The notes under the pieces: generated by a model
The model's input: only the letters and a program-made list of their open reading frames with translations
Told to the model about the DNA's origin: nothing
The model's database searches: none
Made by a program: the position numbers and the translations under genes
Origin: Arenibacter troitsensis
GTDB lineage: Bacteria > Bacteroidota > Bacteroidia > Flavobacteriales > Flavobacteriaceae
Direction: 5' to 3'
Assembly: GCF_900177645.1 (NCBI RefSeq)
Contig: NZ_FXAO01000006.1
Coordinates: forward strand, 124,001 to 188,000
Length of the DNA: 64,000 nucleotides
Part shown: positions 9,697-19,448 of the stretch, piece after piece
Layout: every line of letters starts with the position of its first letter
How positions within the stretch are numbered: position 1 is the stretch's first letter

Positions 9697-10815
9697 TTAA
9701 TTGAAAACTATTACTCCCTTTGCATTTTTACCTTGAAGCATATCGTCCAATGCCTGCTGTAACTCTTCAAGTTGATATTCCCGAGTAATCATCTCATCCA
9801 ATTTTAAATCTCCCTTTTTGTATAATCGCATCAATTTTGGGAAATCTATTTCAGGTCGACATTTTCCATAAAGGGGATTGATGTATATTTTGTCCCATTC
9901 AAAGAGGCGCATATCAACAGTAATTTCCTCTTCAATCCCACTCACCTGAACCGCTGTTCCTGCGTTCCTGATCATTGCCAAAGGTGCAGCTCCCAAGGAG
10001 GGAATTGCTGTGCATTCAAAGGCGTAATCGGCACCGCGTCCATTAAATAACTGCTTAACTTTTTTGGCCAATTGGTTGAGACCTTTGTCCGATTTGTCGG
10101 CCAACATAACATCCGTAGCTCCAAATTGTTTGGCCAATTCCAGTTTATTAGGATTTACGTCTACCGCTAAAATACTTGCAGCACCGGAAATTGCACAGGC
10201 GTTGATGACATTCAATCCAACCCCGCCACAACCTAGAACCACCACCGAACTACCTGCCTTTAATGTTGCCGCATTTACTACGGAACCATAACCCGTCATT
10301 ACCCCACAGCTAATAATACTTGCCGCAGAGAAATTTAGATTGTCATGATCAACTTTTACAAGTGCCGATTCCTTAACCAAGGCGTACTCGCTAAGTGTGC
10401 CCAAATTGAACGAGCGCTCTATGGGCTTTCCTTTCCACAGGGTACCTTCCAAATGGGCGTGGCCAGGTGTATATCCATTACCACCCGCGACCACAGGAGA
10501 ATTATTCTCGCAGATATGTTGATTGCCTTCCTGACATTGGAAACAGCTCATACATGGTGTTGCCCAATTTAAGATGACCTGGTCTCCTTGCTTGAAATTT
10601 TTCACTTTCGAGCCTACTTTTGTCACTAATCCAGCTCCTTCATGGCCCATGAGTACCGGCTTTCCCCAACTAAGGGAATCATAGTCGGTATGACAGAGAC
10701 CAGCTGCCTTTATTTTTACCAAAACCTCATTTTCCAATGGATCGCCGAGGGTAACTTGATCAATAATAAATTTGCCATCACCGGTTGCAATGGCACTCTT
10801 GGATGTTATGGACAT
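9697..10815 (-). CDS. Zinc-dependent alcohol/formaldehyde dehydrogenase
   Basis: A 372-residue medium-chain dehydrogenase close to the class III/NDMA-type group. Catalytic zinc ligands include C41 (LCHTD) and H58-E59 (MGHEG). The structural zinc cysteines are C88, C91, C94 and C102. The Rossmann motif is GCGGVGL, followed by an acidic residue in AVDVN that suits NAD. In this operon it most likely oxidises formaldehyde, or its thiol adduct, formed when the P450 removes a methyl group, and passes the formyl product to the esterase encoded next. It starts 34 bases after the reductase stop. A general alcohol dehydrogenase role cannot be excluded. Confidence 0.88.
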   Translation of the reverse strand: MSITSKSAIATGDGKFIIDQVTLGDPLENEVLVKIKAAGLCHTDYDSLSWGKPVLMGHEGAGLVTKVGSKVKNFKQGDQVILNWATPCMSCFQCQEGNQHICENNSPVVAGGNGYTPGHAHLEGTLWKGKPIERSFNLGTLSEYALVKESALVKVDHDNLNFSAASIISCGVMTGYGSVVNAATLKAGSSVVVLGCGGVGLNVINACAISGAASILAVDVNPNKLELAKQFGATDVMLADKSDKGLNQLAKKVKQLFNGRGADYAFECTAIPSLGAAPLAMIRNAGTAVQVSGIEEEITVDMRLFEWDKIYINPLYGKCRPEIDFPKLMRLYKKGDLKLDEMITREYQLEELQQALDDMLQGKNAKGVIVFN

Positions 10816-10849
10816 ACTTTTATTTTTTTACCTTTAAAGAGAGGGCGTT

Positions 10850-12115
10850 CTAACTATTAATTGGACTAATAAGGTGTGCAATTTTTAAATCTTCTTCACA
10901 ATCCAACAGTTTTTCTTTATTGATCCTTTCTCCACTTTTAATCAACTTGGTGCCATAGACATAGGCTTTGGCATTGTTCACGGCATCAACGGCCAACAGG
11001 ATTTCGCCCTTAAAATACCAAAAAGACAGACACTTATTGTCATTATTTTCCTTTCGTACAATAACTTGATCATACCCCTGGGATAAGCCCACCATTTGTA
11101 ACTTTACATCGTATTGGTCCGACCAGAACCAAGGAATGGTATCATATCGTGTTTCTTTGCCACATATGGAGGTGGCTGCTACTTTGGCTTGGTCAACTGC
11201 ATTCTGAACCGATTCTAAGCGGATATAACGCCCATAATGTGGATTATAATGGAAAGTACAGTCGCCTATGGCATAAATATCTTCATCATTGGTCTTGGCT
11301 GTTTCATCCACTTTTATACCGTTTTCGATATCCAATCCTGCAGCCATAGCTAATTCCTTATTCACAAATATACCTACTCCTATTATGATTATATCCGTTG
11401 GATAACACGTGCCATCATCACAACATACTATCTTTTCCCCATTGTTTGTCTCAATTGCGATTACATTTTTATTGGTACATATTTCCACCCCATTTTCTAA
11501 ATGCAAATTCTGAAAGAAGGCGGACATTTCGGGAGCAGTTACCCGGGCCAAAATTCGTTCTTCACGCTCGAGCACCGTTACCTTTGCTCCAAGCTTTTTT
11601 AACGAGGCTGCTGTTTCAAGTCCTATATAACCGCCACCAATAACTACAACTAGTTTTTTATTGCTATTCTTAACGGCATGGCGGATGTTGGCAACATCGG
11701 TAGCCGTACGAAGTGGAATAGCATTGTTGGAATTGGCCAAGCCCGGAATTGACGGTATAATTGGTCTGGCACCAGTGGCAACAACAAGTTTGTCATATGA
11801 TTGAACACTGCCATCCCCCAAAATGATATTTTTATGTGTTCGGTCTATGGCCTTGACAGAAACACCCAAGTTTAAACTTATACCTTCTTTATCATAACTT
11901 TCTGCCGATTTCAGTAAGTTTTTATCAATGCCATCATCACTAGTTAGATATGCTTTGGATAAAGGGGGGCGATGATATGGAAGCAATGGATCGGCATCAT
12001 ATAATATGATATCGCCATCCCATCCTTCGCGTCTCAATGCAAAGGCACAATTTACCCCTGCATGACTTGCCCCTACAACGACACAAGTTTTGTTTTTGAT
12101 CAAGCGATTGGACAT
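10850..12115 (-). CDS. FAD-dependent ferredoxin reductase of the P450 system
   Basis: A putidaredoxin-reductase-type flavoprotein that moves electrons from NAD(P)H to the [2Fe-2S] ferredoxin encoded just upstream. Near the start is the FAD dinucleotide fold (VVVGASHAGVNCA), in the middle the NAD(P) fold (VVVIGGGYIGLETA), and then the second FAD motif DIYAIGDC. About 421 residues is normal. An upstream in-frame TTG (12142) would overlap the ferredoxin stop; I prefer ATG at 12115, which leaves a short gap and starts 9 residues nearer the FAD motif. With the ferredoxin and P450 it forms a complete three-component class I system. Confidence 0.9.
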   Translation of the reverse strand: MSNRLIKNKTCVVVGASHAGVNCAFALRREGWDGDIILYDADPLLPYHRPPLSKAYLTSDDGIDKNLLKSAESYDKEGISLNLGVSVKAIDRTHKNIILGDGSVQSYDKLVVATGARPIIPSIPGLANSNNAIPLRTATDVANIRHAVKNSNKKLVVVIGGGYIGLETAASLKKLGAKVTVLEREERILARVTAPEMSAFFQNLHLENGVEICTNKNVIAIETNNGEKIVCCDDGTCYPTDIIIIGVGIFVNKELAMAAGLDIENGIKVDETAKTNDEDIYAIGDCTFHYNPHYGRYIRLESVQNAVDQAKVAATSICGKETRYDTIPWFWSDQYDVKLQMVGLSQGYDQVIVRKENNDNKCLSFWYFKGEILLAVDAVNNAKAYVYGTKLIKSGERINKEKLLDCEEDLKIAHLISPINS

Positions 12116-12131
12116 CTGCACAGAGATTTTA

Positions 12132-12440
12132 TTAATTGGCAACTTTTAGCACAATTCCGTCTAGGGAATCGCTTATTTCCAATTGACAACACAAACGACT
12201 AAATTCATTTACGTTATCATCCAGCTCTAACATATCCGCTTCAATTTGGCTTGCCGATCCCGTTTTGGACATATCTTCTGGAGCAACATGAACGTGACAA
12301 GTGGCACAGGAGCAAACCCCTCCACAATCTCCGTCAATGCCTTTTATTCCGTGATCAACAGCCAAGGCCATAACGGATCCGGATTTTCCTTCCAGTGTAA
12401 TCGTTTCATTGTCGCTTGTTATAAATGTGATTTGTGCCAT
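12132..12440 (-). CDS. [2Fe-2S] adrenodoxin-type ferredoxin
   Basis: A 102-residue ferredoxin that carries electrons from the reductase to the P450. The cluster ligands follow the adrenodoxin spacing: C39, C45 and C48 (within GDCGGVCSCATC), and C85 in the LCCQLEI segment, which lies 37 residues after C48. The surrounding TCHVHV and SRLCCQ motifs are standard for this family. It starts 16 bases after the P450 stop and abuts the reductase, so the three genes are surely co-expressed. Cytoplasmic, no signal peptide. Confidence 0.93.
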   Translation of the reverse strand: MAQITFITSDNETITLEGKSGSVMALAVDHGIKGIDGDCGGVCSCATCHVHVAPEDMSKTGSASQIEADMLELDDNVNEFSRLCCQLEISDSLDGIVLKVAN

Positions 12441-12456
12441 TGTTGATTATTTATAT

Positions 12457-13617
12457 TTAGGTTAAACTTTTAAATTTCACATGGATACTGTTAAAGCCCA
12501 CTTTACGCTCAAACTCATCCAGGTGCTCCATATTTTCCTTGCAATCCTTAATTTCGATAGACCCAACTTTTTCAGCAAGCGTCTTAAGTAAAATTTTCAG
12601 AATTTGTCTAGCATGTGTGGCTCCAAGACAATTATGATGACTGAAACCGAACCCAACATGGGGGTTAATTTTACGGTCCAACACAATTTCGTTCGGGGTC
12701 TCAAATACAGAAGCATCCCTATTGGCAGATGCCCAACACAGGGAAATTCGGCTATCTGCTTTTATCGCATGTTCGCACACCTGAGTGTCTTCGGTTACCA
12801 CTCTGCCCATCTGTGTCAATGGAGAAAAATATCGGATAAATTCTTCTACAGCTTTTCCAATAATTTCAGGTTCCTGACGAAAACGTTCAAGTGCTTCCGG
12901 ATGTTCAGCCAAGTAGGATATTGAGTTTGTAACGGCGTTGATAACGGTGTCGCGACCCCCGGCAAAGGTCAAGACCATTACCCCTTTCACTTCCTCTCTG
13001 GTAAGTTTTTTTCCTTGAAATTCCGAAGATAGCAGTAAAGAATACATATCGTCTCCCGGATTTTTTAAAGCTCGGTCTATCTGTTCATCAATATAATTGT
13101 AAAGAATGTTGGCTTTGTCGCCATCTAGTGCTTCCCCTTCACTGCGAAAAACATGCGTTCCCCAGGAAATCCATGTTTCGGCCTCTGAAAAAGGGGCATT
13201 TAATAGAAGGGTAAGGGCCCTTGACTGAAGCGGCAATGCAAATTCGTTGACAACTTCCAAACTATCTTTGTTTAGTATCCAATCCACCAAAGTTGAAATT
13301 TGGGCTGTAAGTTTTTCCTGATACTCCGGTAATAATGGTCGCTTGAACCAAGGTTCAATTATGGCCCTATACTCCCCGTGAAGCGGAGGGTCTACCTCGA
13401 AAGGTATTTGACGGGTATCGCGAATATTCACTTCAGACGGCACAACGATCCTACCTGGTTGTGCCCCAGATTGAAAGGTTTTATAATTATGTGCACTTTT
13501 ACGGACATCCTTATGTCGCAAAAGCATAGTAACTGGATCATTTTGATCGTTCATAATGCCGTAACCTTTATCCAATCTGGCTTTTTCGAACGGATCTGGA
13601 AGTTCACTTTTTTTCAT
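12457..13617 (-). CDS. Cytochrome P450, likely sugar O-demethylase
   Basis: A 386-residue bacterial class I P450. The heme thiolate is C330 in FGFSHHNCLG, where Ser replaces the more usual Gly. ExxR is EEFIR, and the I-helix segment is FAGGRDTV. Together with ferredoxin, reductase, alcohol dehydrogenase and esterase it reproduces the gene set shown in Zobellia galactanivorans and Formosa agariphila to demethylate 6-O-methyl-D-galactose from porphyran, releasing formaldehyde. That substrate is inferred here; the neighbouring PUL carries alpha-mannosidase-type enzymes, so another O-methyl sugar is possible. An in-frame ATG at 13737 would add 40 residues; I prefer 13617 because MKKSELPDPFEKAR begins P450-like sequence. 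Confidence 0.9.
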   Translation of the reverse strand: MKKSELPDPFEKARLDKGYGIMNDQNDPVTMLLRHKDVRKSAHNYKTFQSGAQPGRIVVPSEVNIRDTRQIPFEVDPPLHGEYRAIIEPWFKRPLLPEYQEKLTAQISTLVDWILNKDSLEVVNEFALPLQSRALTLLLNAPFSEAETWISWGTHVFRSEGEALDGDKANILYNYIDEQIDRALKNPGDDMYSLLLSSEFQGKKLTREEVKGVMVLTFAGGRDTVINAVTNSISYLAEHPEALERFRQEPEIIGKAVEEFIRYFSPLTQMGRVVTEDTQVCEHAIKADSRISLCWASANRDASVFETPNEIVLDRKINPHVGFGFSHHNCLGATHARQILKILLKTLAEKVGSIEIKDCKENMEHLDEFERKVGFNSIHVKFKSLT

Positions 13618-13844
13618 ATGATATTCTTTATTCGATAATTTTTTGAATAGTATATCTTCAATAGTTTCACAAAATTGGAGATATTTTATTTCTGATAAGT
13701 AACCATTTTTAACCAACAAATAAACTATTCTGTTCATTATATGATAATTATCAGTATTTTGGGGTAAAATAAATCAATGATTGAACCCATTTCCTTAAAT
13801 GCGCTGTCATTTGTAATGTTGCCCGACCTAATATTATTTAAATA

Positions 13845-14681
13845 ATGAAGCCAATTTTAGAACCCATTCCTTTAGGGGAACAACAGACTATAAAAGGGTT
13901 TCACCATGTTAAAAAAGACTTTGAAACTCCATGGCATTTTCATCCTCAACACGAATTGACCTATATAGAAGCTAGTGTAGGCACTAAGTTTATTGGGGAT
14001 TACGTTGGCCCATATGAACCGGGGGAGTTGGTGCTGATACGTTCCAATGTTCCGCATTGTTGGCGTAATCATCAACAACAAATTACAGATTCAAAGTCGA
14101 TTGTTATTCAATGGAACAGGGGTGTTATTGCCAAAACCCCAGAGCTTGCTCCCGTTTTTGAAATGCTGAAAATGGCTTCCAAGGGTATTATTTTTGACCA
14201 AAGAGAAATAGCTCCGGTTATACCCCAATTGAAAAATATGATGCAATTAAAGGGGCAATACTTATATCTAGAATTGTTGACCGTACTTATAAAATTGTCT
14301 ACAACTACCTTTAAGACCTTATCAGCATCAAGCTTCATTGAGGACTTGCCAACGGAGTATGGCACACGTATGATAAAAATCCATGATTTTGTGGGTGCAC
14401 AGTATCACCGAAAAATTTATTTAAAAGAGTTGGCCGATCTGGTCAATATGACCGAGCAATCATTTTCGAGATTTTTCACCAATATGATGGGTCGCTCATT
14501 CTTTACCTTTTTAAACGAATATCGTATTAATGTAGCCGCTAGAATGTTATTGGACACAGAAGATTCGGTTTCGCAAATTAGCTTTGCCTGTGGGTATGAA
14601 TCACCTCCATTCTTTTTTAAAAAATTTAAAGATATATACAAAGTTTCCCCGGCTAAGTATAGAAAGAATTATATCGCATAG
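13845..14681 (+). CDS. AraC family transcriptional regulator
   Basis: A 278-residue regulator with an N-terminal cupin-type sensor (about 10-110, containing WHFHPQHELTYI and VPHCWRNH) and a C-terminal AraC DNA-binding domain (about 180-278). The first HTH lies in LKELADLVNMTEQSFSRFF, and the second carries the signature SQISFACGYESPPFFFKKFK. It is divergent from the P450 operon across a shared 227-base promoter region, so it is the natural candidate regulator of that operon, probably responding to the methylated sugar or a derivative. The binding site was not identified. Confidence 0.92.
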   Translation: MKPILEPIPLGEQQTIKGFHHVKKDFETPWHFHPQHELTYIEASVGTKFIGDYVGPYEPGELVLIRSNVPHCWRNHQQQITDSKSIVIQWNRGVIAKTPELAPVFEMLKMASKGIIFDQREIAPVIPQLKNMMQLKGQYLYLELLTVLIKLSTTTFKTLSASSFIEDLPTEYGTRMIKIHDFVGAQYHRKIYLKELADLVNMTEQSFSRFFTNMMGRSFFTFLNEYRINVAARMLLDTEDSVSQISFACGYESPPFFFKKFKDIYKVSPAKYRKNYIA

Positions 14682-15188
14682 GTCTAATGGCAAAAATTTT
14701 ACATTCTATAGACCATAACACTGATTTTGTTCAGTCACAACTTGTACTAATACTAATACAATATCCCTAAAAAACATTTGTTGTTGAATTTTGAACATAA
14801 GGTATCCTAGAAGAACTGCTAAAAATAAAAATCTAAAAACACCAGGTATTTCCGCGAAGGCAGGCAGAGGGTCTTCTGTCTCTCATTAAACCGAAAAGTA
14901 GAGCTGGCCTAAGGCTGGTCTAGCTTAATATTATCCTTACAATGAATTAAAGTATAAAATGTGCCTCTAAGGGCCACTCCAATAATAGCATAATTTCTAA
15001 TATGAGAGCCGATTGGCTAAAACATTAAATTATTTCACATAAATTTGAACATCCGGTTTGGGCTCACTCACAAAAAACTGAATACGCATGAATTTTGGAA
15101 TCTCCCTCATTAATTAGGATACGATTAATAAACTTCATGCGCATTATGTATTCACTTGGTAGACGAGCTGATTGTTGTTTGTTAGAAT
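14682..15188. other. Intergenic, convergent region with an imperfect inverted repeat
   Basis: No gene seen. CGCATGAA (15085-15092) recurs inverted as TTCATGCG (15134-15141), with partial extension outward (GAATA / TATTC). It lies just downstream of the GH76-like gene and could form a loose terminator or be leftover repeat sequence. Confidence 0.35.
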
Positions 15189-16580
15189 TTACATTGATTT
15201 AATTGCAGCTCCAAGCATATCAAGGCCAACAGACTGGCAAACACCATCTTTGTTTTTCTCTTTCATTGATTCTATATCCCATTGATACACATCATCGGCA
15301 AAGCCCCAAAGTTTTCGGAACTGCTCCACATAAAGCTTATCATTTTGAAGGCTCGTAAATTCGGGTTGAAACTGATTGGTTGCTAAATCACGTGTGCTCC
15401 AAATTGCAGCTAAAGTTTTTTCAATATTTTCAGTCAGGTCAACATTTATTAGAGCTCTTGCTTCATCGCTGCCTAAATACCGCAACATAATACCACGGCC
15501 GGCGAGGTAATCCCTTCCATGTTCGGGTCCAAAGCTAGGAAGGCATGGTGCCTCACGGATAATGCCGTCCACATTGGCGACCATGGCATTTTTAACACCT
15601 TGGCCTATTGATTTTATGATTTCCTTTAATCTAGATTCATAGGCTTTTATGTCAAAATTGGAATCTATATTATTTGTTTTAAGATAGGTAGACAACTCAT
15701 TTTTAATCGCTAACATATCGGTCAAAGCGGCAACCAACATTCCTTGATCTCCCGTCCATACCCAACCTTCGGCCCAGGTGGGGTGTGTTTTTTCCTGATA
15801 ACTTGAGCCTTCGAAAAAGGCCATAGGTCTTTCTTGTACCAATGCTCCTGATGTTGACAATTGTTTCAAATACTGGTATTCTTCTAAATTGAACCACTCA
15901 TTAAACCATAGCCATTGGCGATAGGCCATATCTAAATATTTATCGTTGTCATTTATATTTTCGGTCAATGACAGACGATAAATTCGTGAGGAAAGCAAAA
16001 ACAATAACACATTGGTAACCGTATTTTTAACCCCCAAACTGTCGCCATTGGCATCGCCATTTCTACATCCGTGTTGAACAGGATTGGCAGTATCCGTATG
16101 GTCGTACGCCGTTTTCTTTTTATATTCCCAACAAAGATCAGTGGAAAGTTTAAGGTATTGGTCGGCGAGTTCTTTATCCCCTATTCGTAAAAGATGCTTT
16201 CTTGCATTGAGTGCCAGTAGGCCCCACCAGCCAAAGTCGTCTGCCCAAAGAGTTCCTGGGTTGTAACTGTTGAAAAAAGTTAGGTTTTCTTCCAGCATTT
16301 TGCCCACTTTTTCTTGAATGGCTACAACCTCTTTATCCTCTGACCAACGCTGTTGTAAAGCATCTACAAATACCAGGCAAGCATCAAACGTATTACCCCT
16401 TTTCCAGAAATCTTGAAAATCCCATACCTCTTCAAATCTTTTAAAAGCTAACAAGGCCTGTTCTTTCAATAAAGTATCACTTGATTTAGGTTCACTACAG
16501 GCCCACGTTAATAAAGGTGAAATTCCAGTAACCGCAATAGCAGAAGTACCTGTAACTGTTATAAATTTTCTTCTTTTCAT
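15189..16580 (-). CDS. GH76-like (alpha/alpha)6-barrel glycosidase, lipoprotein
   Basis: A 463-residue exported protein. The N-terminus has a twin-arginine motif (RRKFITVTG) and a lipobox ending at C28 (TWAC), suggesting Tat export and lipid anchoring. Features matching GH76 endo-alpha-1,6-mannanases are the adjacent acidic pair D114-D115 in LWADDFGWWGLLAL, where GH76 has its catalytic Asp pair; WTGDQGMLVAAL at the usual WTYNQG position; and RGIMLRYL near the C-terminus. It is transcribed after a GH38 gene 15 bases upstream, which supports action on alpha-mannoside linkages. Sequence divergence means the substrate is uncertain; another (alpha/alpha)6 hydrolase is possible. Confidence 0.7.
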   Translation of the reverse strand: MKRRKFITVTGTSAIAVTGISPLLTWACSEPKSSDTLLKEQALLAFKRFEEVWDFQDFWKRGNTFDACLVFVDALQQRWSEDKEVVAIQEKVGKMLEENLTFFNSYNPGTLWADDFGWWGLLALNARKHLLRIGDKELADQYLKLSTDLCWEYKKKTAYDHTDTANPVQHGCRNGDANGDSLGVKNTVTNVLLFLLSSRIYRLSLTENINDNDKYLDMAYRQWLWFNEWFNLEEYQYLKQLSTSGALVQERPMAFFEGSSYQEKTHPTWAEGWVWTGDQGMLVAALTDMLAIKNELSTYLKTNNIDSNFDIKAYESRLKEIIKSIGQGVKNAMVANVDGIIREAPCLPSFGPEHGRDYLAGRGIMLRYLGSDEARALINVDLTENIEKTLAAIWSTRDLATNQFQPEFTSLQNDKLYVEQFRKLWGFADDVYQWDIESMKEKNKDGVCQSVGLDMLGAAIKSM

Positions 16581-16595
16581 ATTATAGACTTTATA

Positions 16596-19292
16596 TTACT
16601 CAACTTTTATTGTTTCAATGGAATTGTGACCTAGGTTCAGTTCAATTTTTTGTTTATCATTATTAATTTCCCTAATAGGCTGTTCTATCAAGGTGGTCAA
16701 ATACGCCTTTGTGATAGGTTTAAATATGGAAATAGCTGCATCAACATCATCCCCATCTGTTTCGTACGCCCTTATAATTACATCTTGATCATCTTCTGCC
16801 TTCTTCACAGTAGAAATGACCACATTCTGCTTATCTACGCTGAAAAAACTCAATTTTTCAGGTAATGAAGTTTGACTATAAGAGTCCGGATAAACCACAA
16901 CATTTGGTTTTTCATTTGCTTGTTTCCCAAATCTTTGCCCATTTTTCCATCCACTAGAATGTGAGGTTATGCTAAAATTGAAATGATGATCGCCAGTTTG
17001 ATGATAATTATTACCCTCCCAATGACAGCTTTTACGCGAAGCCAACAGTATGGGTTGTAAAATAGTCTGTGTACTTAAAGAATCTATAGGATTTATCCAA
17101 TCAGCGGTTACAACACTAGAACTCAATGTTACCCCAAATTCTGAATTACTTGCAGATATCCAGTTTTCAATTTCTCTTGGATGAATTTCCCGTACCGGTG
17201 TATTATAAAAAGCCCCTCCAGTACCTCTTAATTCATCCTTACCAACAGTGACTGCCCCAAAGGGAACTTCATAAGTAACTTCCCCATTCTGCATATTCAA
17301 TGGCAAGGCCATTCGAAATTCCCTGTACATAATACCGTCCCAGTTCAATAGATCAACATCAAAATCTATTTTCTTTGTTGAATTATAAAACGTAATTTTC
17401 AATTCAACAACAGCTTCCTTCATCTTCTGCCTCATTTTATAGCTAGTATATAACGGGCCATCATCCTCCAACTGCCATTGGGTTTTACTACTGGCAAGTC
17501 TGTCAAAAAAGCTGGCATCTGGTTGCTGAACTTCAGCAAATTCTCCAGCTCCATTACCTTCTGAATTCATCGCAAAGATTTCACCGGCCTTAAAGCTTTT
17601 GGCGTGAATCAGTTCCTTTTGTAAATCTTTATCATAAATACTCTCTAAACCTCCGTCACCAAACTTTACTTTGTAATAGGCATTTTCAAAGGTGTCAGTA
17701 TTATTAGCGACCATGTTCTTTTCTACCTCATCGGATGATTTTAAGTAGAATGTTCTATACCCAATAGAAGGAAGATTATCAGCAACAAAATTCACCTTGG
17801 CGGATTGTATGAATCCATTAGGATAATAAGTCAATTCCGATAATTGTACTGGTACATTTTCACCTTCTTCAGTTACCAATTGTAAGTTCTTTGCTTCCTT
17901 GGGTTGAAAATTAATTTTAAAATTAACTGGATCTGAACGCTCCCAACTTAAACTGTTAAAAACAACAATTGGCGAGCCATTTTCTTTTTTGAATGAAATC
18001 TTGCCTGCAATGGCTTTTAAGGTTTCATCCAATATCTTTTCACTTACAGATTTGGCGAATAGAAACTTTTGTAAAAACAGGTTGTCGGTAACATCACCGC
18101 CCTTACCACCCCAACCATGGTCCGGATATATTTTGGATTCCCAGGCTCTGTACAGTTCCAATTCGGGGTATTTTTTAAAGGAACCATCTATTAGTCCGTT
18201 AGCCGTTGCAAATTTTTCTGCCTGCGTCATTAAAATGTCACCCTCTCTACTTGCTCTTAGTGCCTTTTGGTGTCCAGCTCCGTGTATATAGACCCAAGTA
18301 TTGGGACGCTCGCCCTTTATAGTTTTTTCTATTGATGTAGTTGATACTGTTCTTTCAAAAAACTCGTCCGCAGTAGCATAACTGAACTTAGGTAGATTTA
18401 CTTTAATGCGTTTTTTGCCATCTGACTCCAAGTGTGTTATGGAATTCCATTTATTTATAAAAGGAACGGAATTTTCCACCGGTTCCTGGGGCCAAATAAA
18501 CTCATAATTCAACATAGCTGGCATTACCGTATTTCTTGAGGATATATTATTATAAATGGTATACCAATCTACCGCATCTTTTGCCATCATTTTTATAGCA
18601 GCCGAATCTTTTTGTCCCAATAGATTGTAGAATTCCATATAGTGGTTCCCAGGACTGTAACATCGCACCTTAGACCCGTCTGGAGATTCCCAATAGAACA
18701 ATCCTTTTATATGTCTGGCAAAAACAAAATTATTGACTCCTGCCTTACTGGCCAATTGTGGCATTTGCATAGTCCTGGACGGCACGTCGTTATTGAAGTA
18801 CACGTTGGTCTGATACCCATCTAGATTATCTTGCATCCATTTTTTACCGAAATAAAATTGCCTAGCCAAGGATTCTCCGGAATACATGCCTTCATAAGTT
18901 TGTACATATGCACCACCTATACAGATCCGTCCTTCCTTAACAAACTTGATGAAGTTTGCCTTTTCCTCTGGATGCCTGTGTAGATACTCCATTACGATAG
19001 AAGACTGCTCTATGTCCATTTTAAAGTCGGGTTCTACCTTCAATCGATCCATATATGGTGTTAACCATAATTTGTCCCTATCAATTTTACAAATTTCGGG
19101 CTCGTTCAACCATGCAATATCTTCGTGTGTGGTTGTAAATAAAAGCACATTTCCACTTCCCAGCTTGGAATTGGACAATGATTTCAGTAAATCATAGGTT
19201 TCCCGATCGCTATTAATTGTTTCTTGTCCTCTTAATTGGTTTATAAGAAGAATTGAAATTATTATTACAATCTGATAAATTTTCCTTGTCAT
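16596..19292 (-). CDS. GH38 alpha-mannosidase-type glycosidase, secreted
   Basis: An 898-residue exported enzyme with a signal peptide (about 1-22). GH38 landmarks are the metal-binding H56-x-D58 in THEDIAW and the expected nucleophile D169 in FNNDVPSRT; GH38 enzymes of the Golgi type have DPFGH there, so this is a divergent subgroup. C-terminal beta-sandwich domains follow, with HQTGDHHFNFS conserved in the second GH38 of this window. GH38 retaining enzymes hydrolyse alpha-mannosides. It is encoded downstream of the mannonate dehydratase behind a small hairpin and directly precedes the GH76-like gene. Specificity within alpha-glycans is not readable from sequence. Confidence 0.85.
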   Translation of the reverse strand: MTRKIYQIVIIISILLINQLRGQETINSDRETYDLLKSLSNSKLGSGNVLLFTTTHEDIAWLNEPEICKIDRDKLWLTPYMDRLKVEPDFKMDIEQSSIVMEYLHRHPEEKANFIKFVKEGRICIGGAYVQTYEGMYSGESLARQFYFGKKWMQDNLDGYQTNVYFNNDVPSRTMQMPQLASKAGVNNFVFARHIKGLFYWESPDGSKVRCYSPGNHYMEFYNLLGQKDSAAIKMMAKDAVDWYTIYNNISSRNTVMPAMLNYEFIWPQEPVENSVPFINKWNSITHLESDGKKRIKVNLPKFSYATADEFFERTVSTTSIEKTIKGERPNTWVYIHGAGHQKALRASREGDILMTQAEKFATANGLIDGSFKKYPELELYRAWESKIYPDHGWGGKGGDVTDNLFLQKFLFAKSVSEKILDETLKAIAGKISFKKENGSPIVVFNSLSWERSDPVNFKINFQPKEAKNLQLVTEEGENVPVQLSELTYYPNGFIQSAKVNFVADNLPSIGYRTFYLKSSDEVEKNMVANNTDTFENAYYKVKFGDGGLESIYDKDLQKELIHAKSFKAGEIFAMNSEGNGAGEFAEVQQPDASFFDRLASSKTQWQLEDDGPLYTSYKMRQKMKEAVVELKITFYNSTKKIDFDVDLLNWDGIMYREFRMALPLNMQNGEVTYEVPFGAVTVGKDELRGTGGAFYNTPVREIHPREIENWISASNSEFGVTLSSSVVTADWINPIDSLSTQTILQPILLASRKSCHWEGNNYHQTGDHHFNFSITSHSSGWKNGQRFGKQANEKPNVVVYPDSYSQTSLPEKLSFFSVDKQNVVISTVKKAEDDQDVIIRAYETDGDDVDAAISIFKPITKAYLTTLIEQPIREINNDKQKIELNLGHNSIETIKVE

Positions 19293-19355
19293 AATTGTCT
19301 ATATTATATAAAAGTGGTCAAATCCGGTAATGGAAAATCCTTTATTTGAAAAGAG

Positions 19356-19377
19356 TGCACCAGTATTTCATGGTGCA
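19356..19377 (-). terminator. Small hairpin between mannonate dehydratase and GH38
   Basis: TGCACCA (19356-19362) and TGGTGCA (19371-19377) form a perfect 7-bp stem with an 8-nt loop; the minus strand continues as CTCTTTTC. It may partly terminate the upstream operon so that the GH38/GH76-like pair is expressed at a lower level. Confidence 0.4.
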
Positions 19378-19448
19378 ACCCTTCAACTAAAAAAAAATCT
19401 AACTGAACTAACTATCTTTATCCATGACCCATATTGGCAATGGTTTAT

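Noticed and set aside
13618-13737. 40-residue N-terminal extension of the P450
   Set aside because: The ATG is in frame, but the added residues do not resemble P450 sequence, and the shorter form has the expected 386-residue length.
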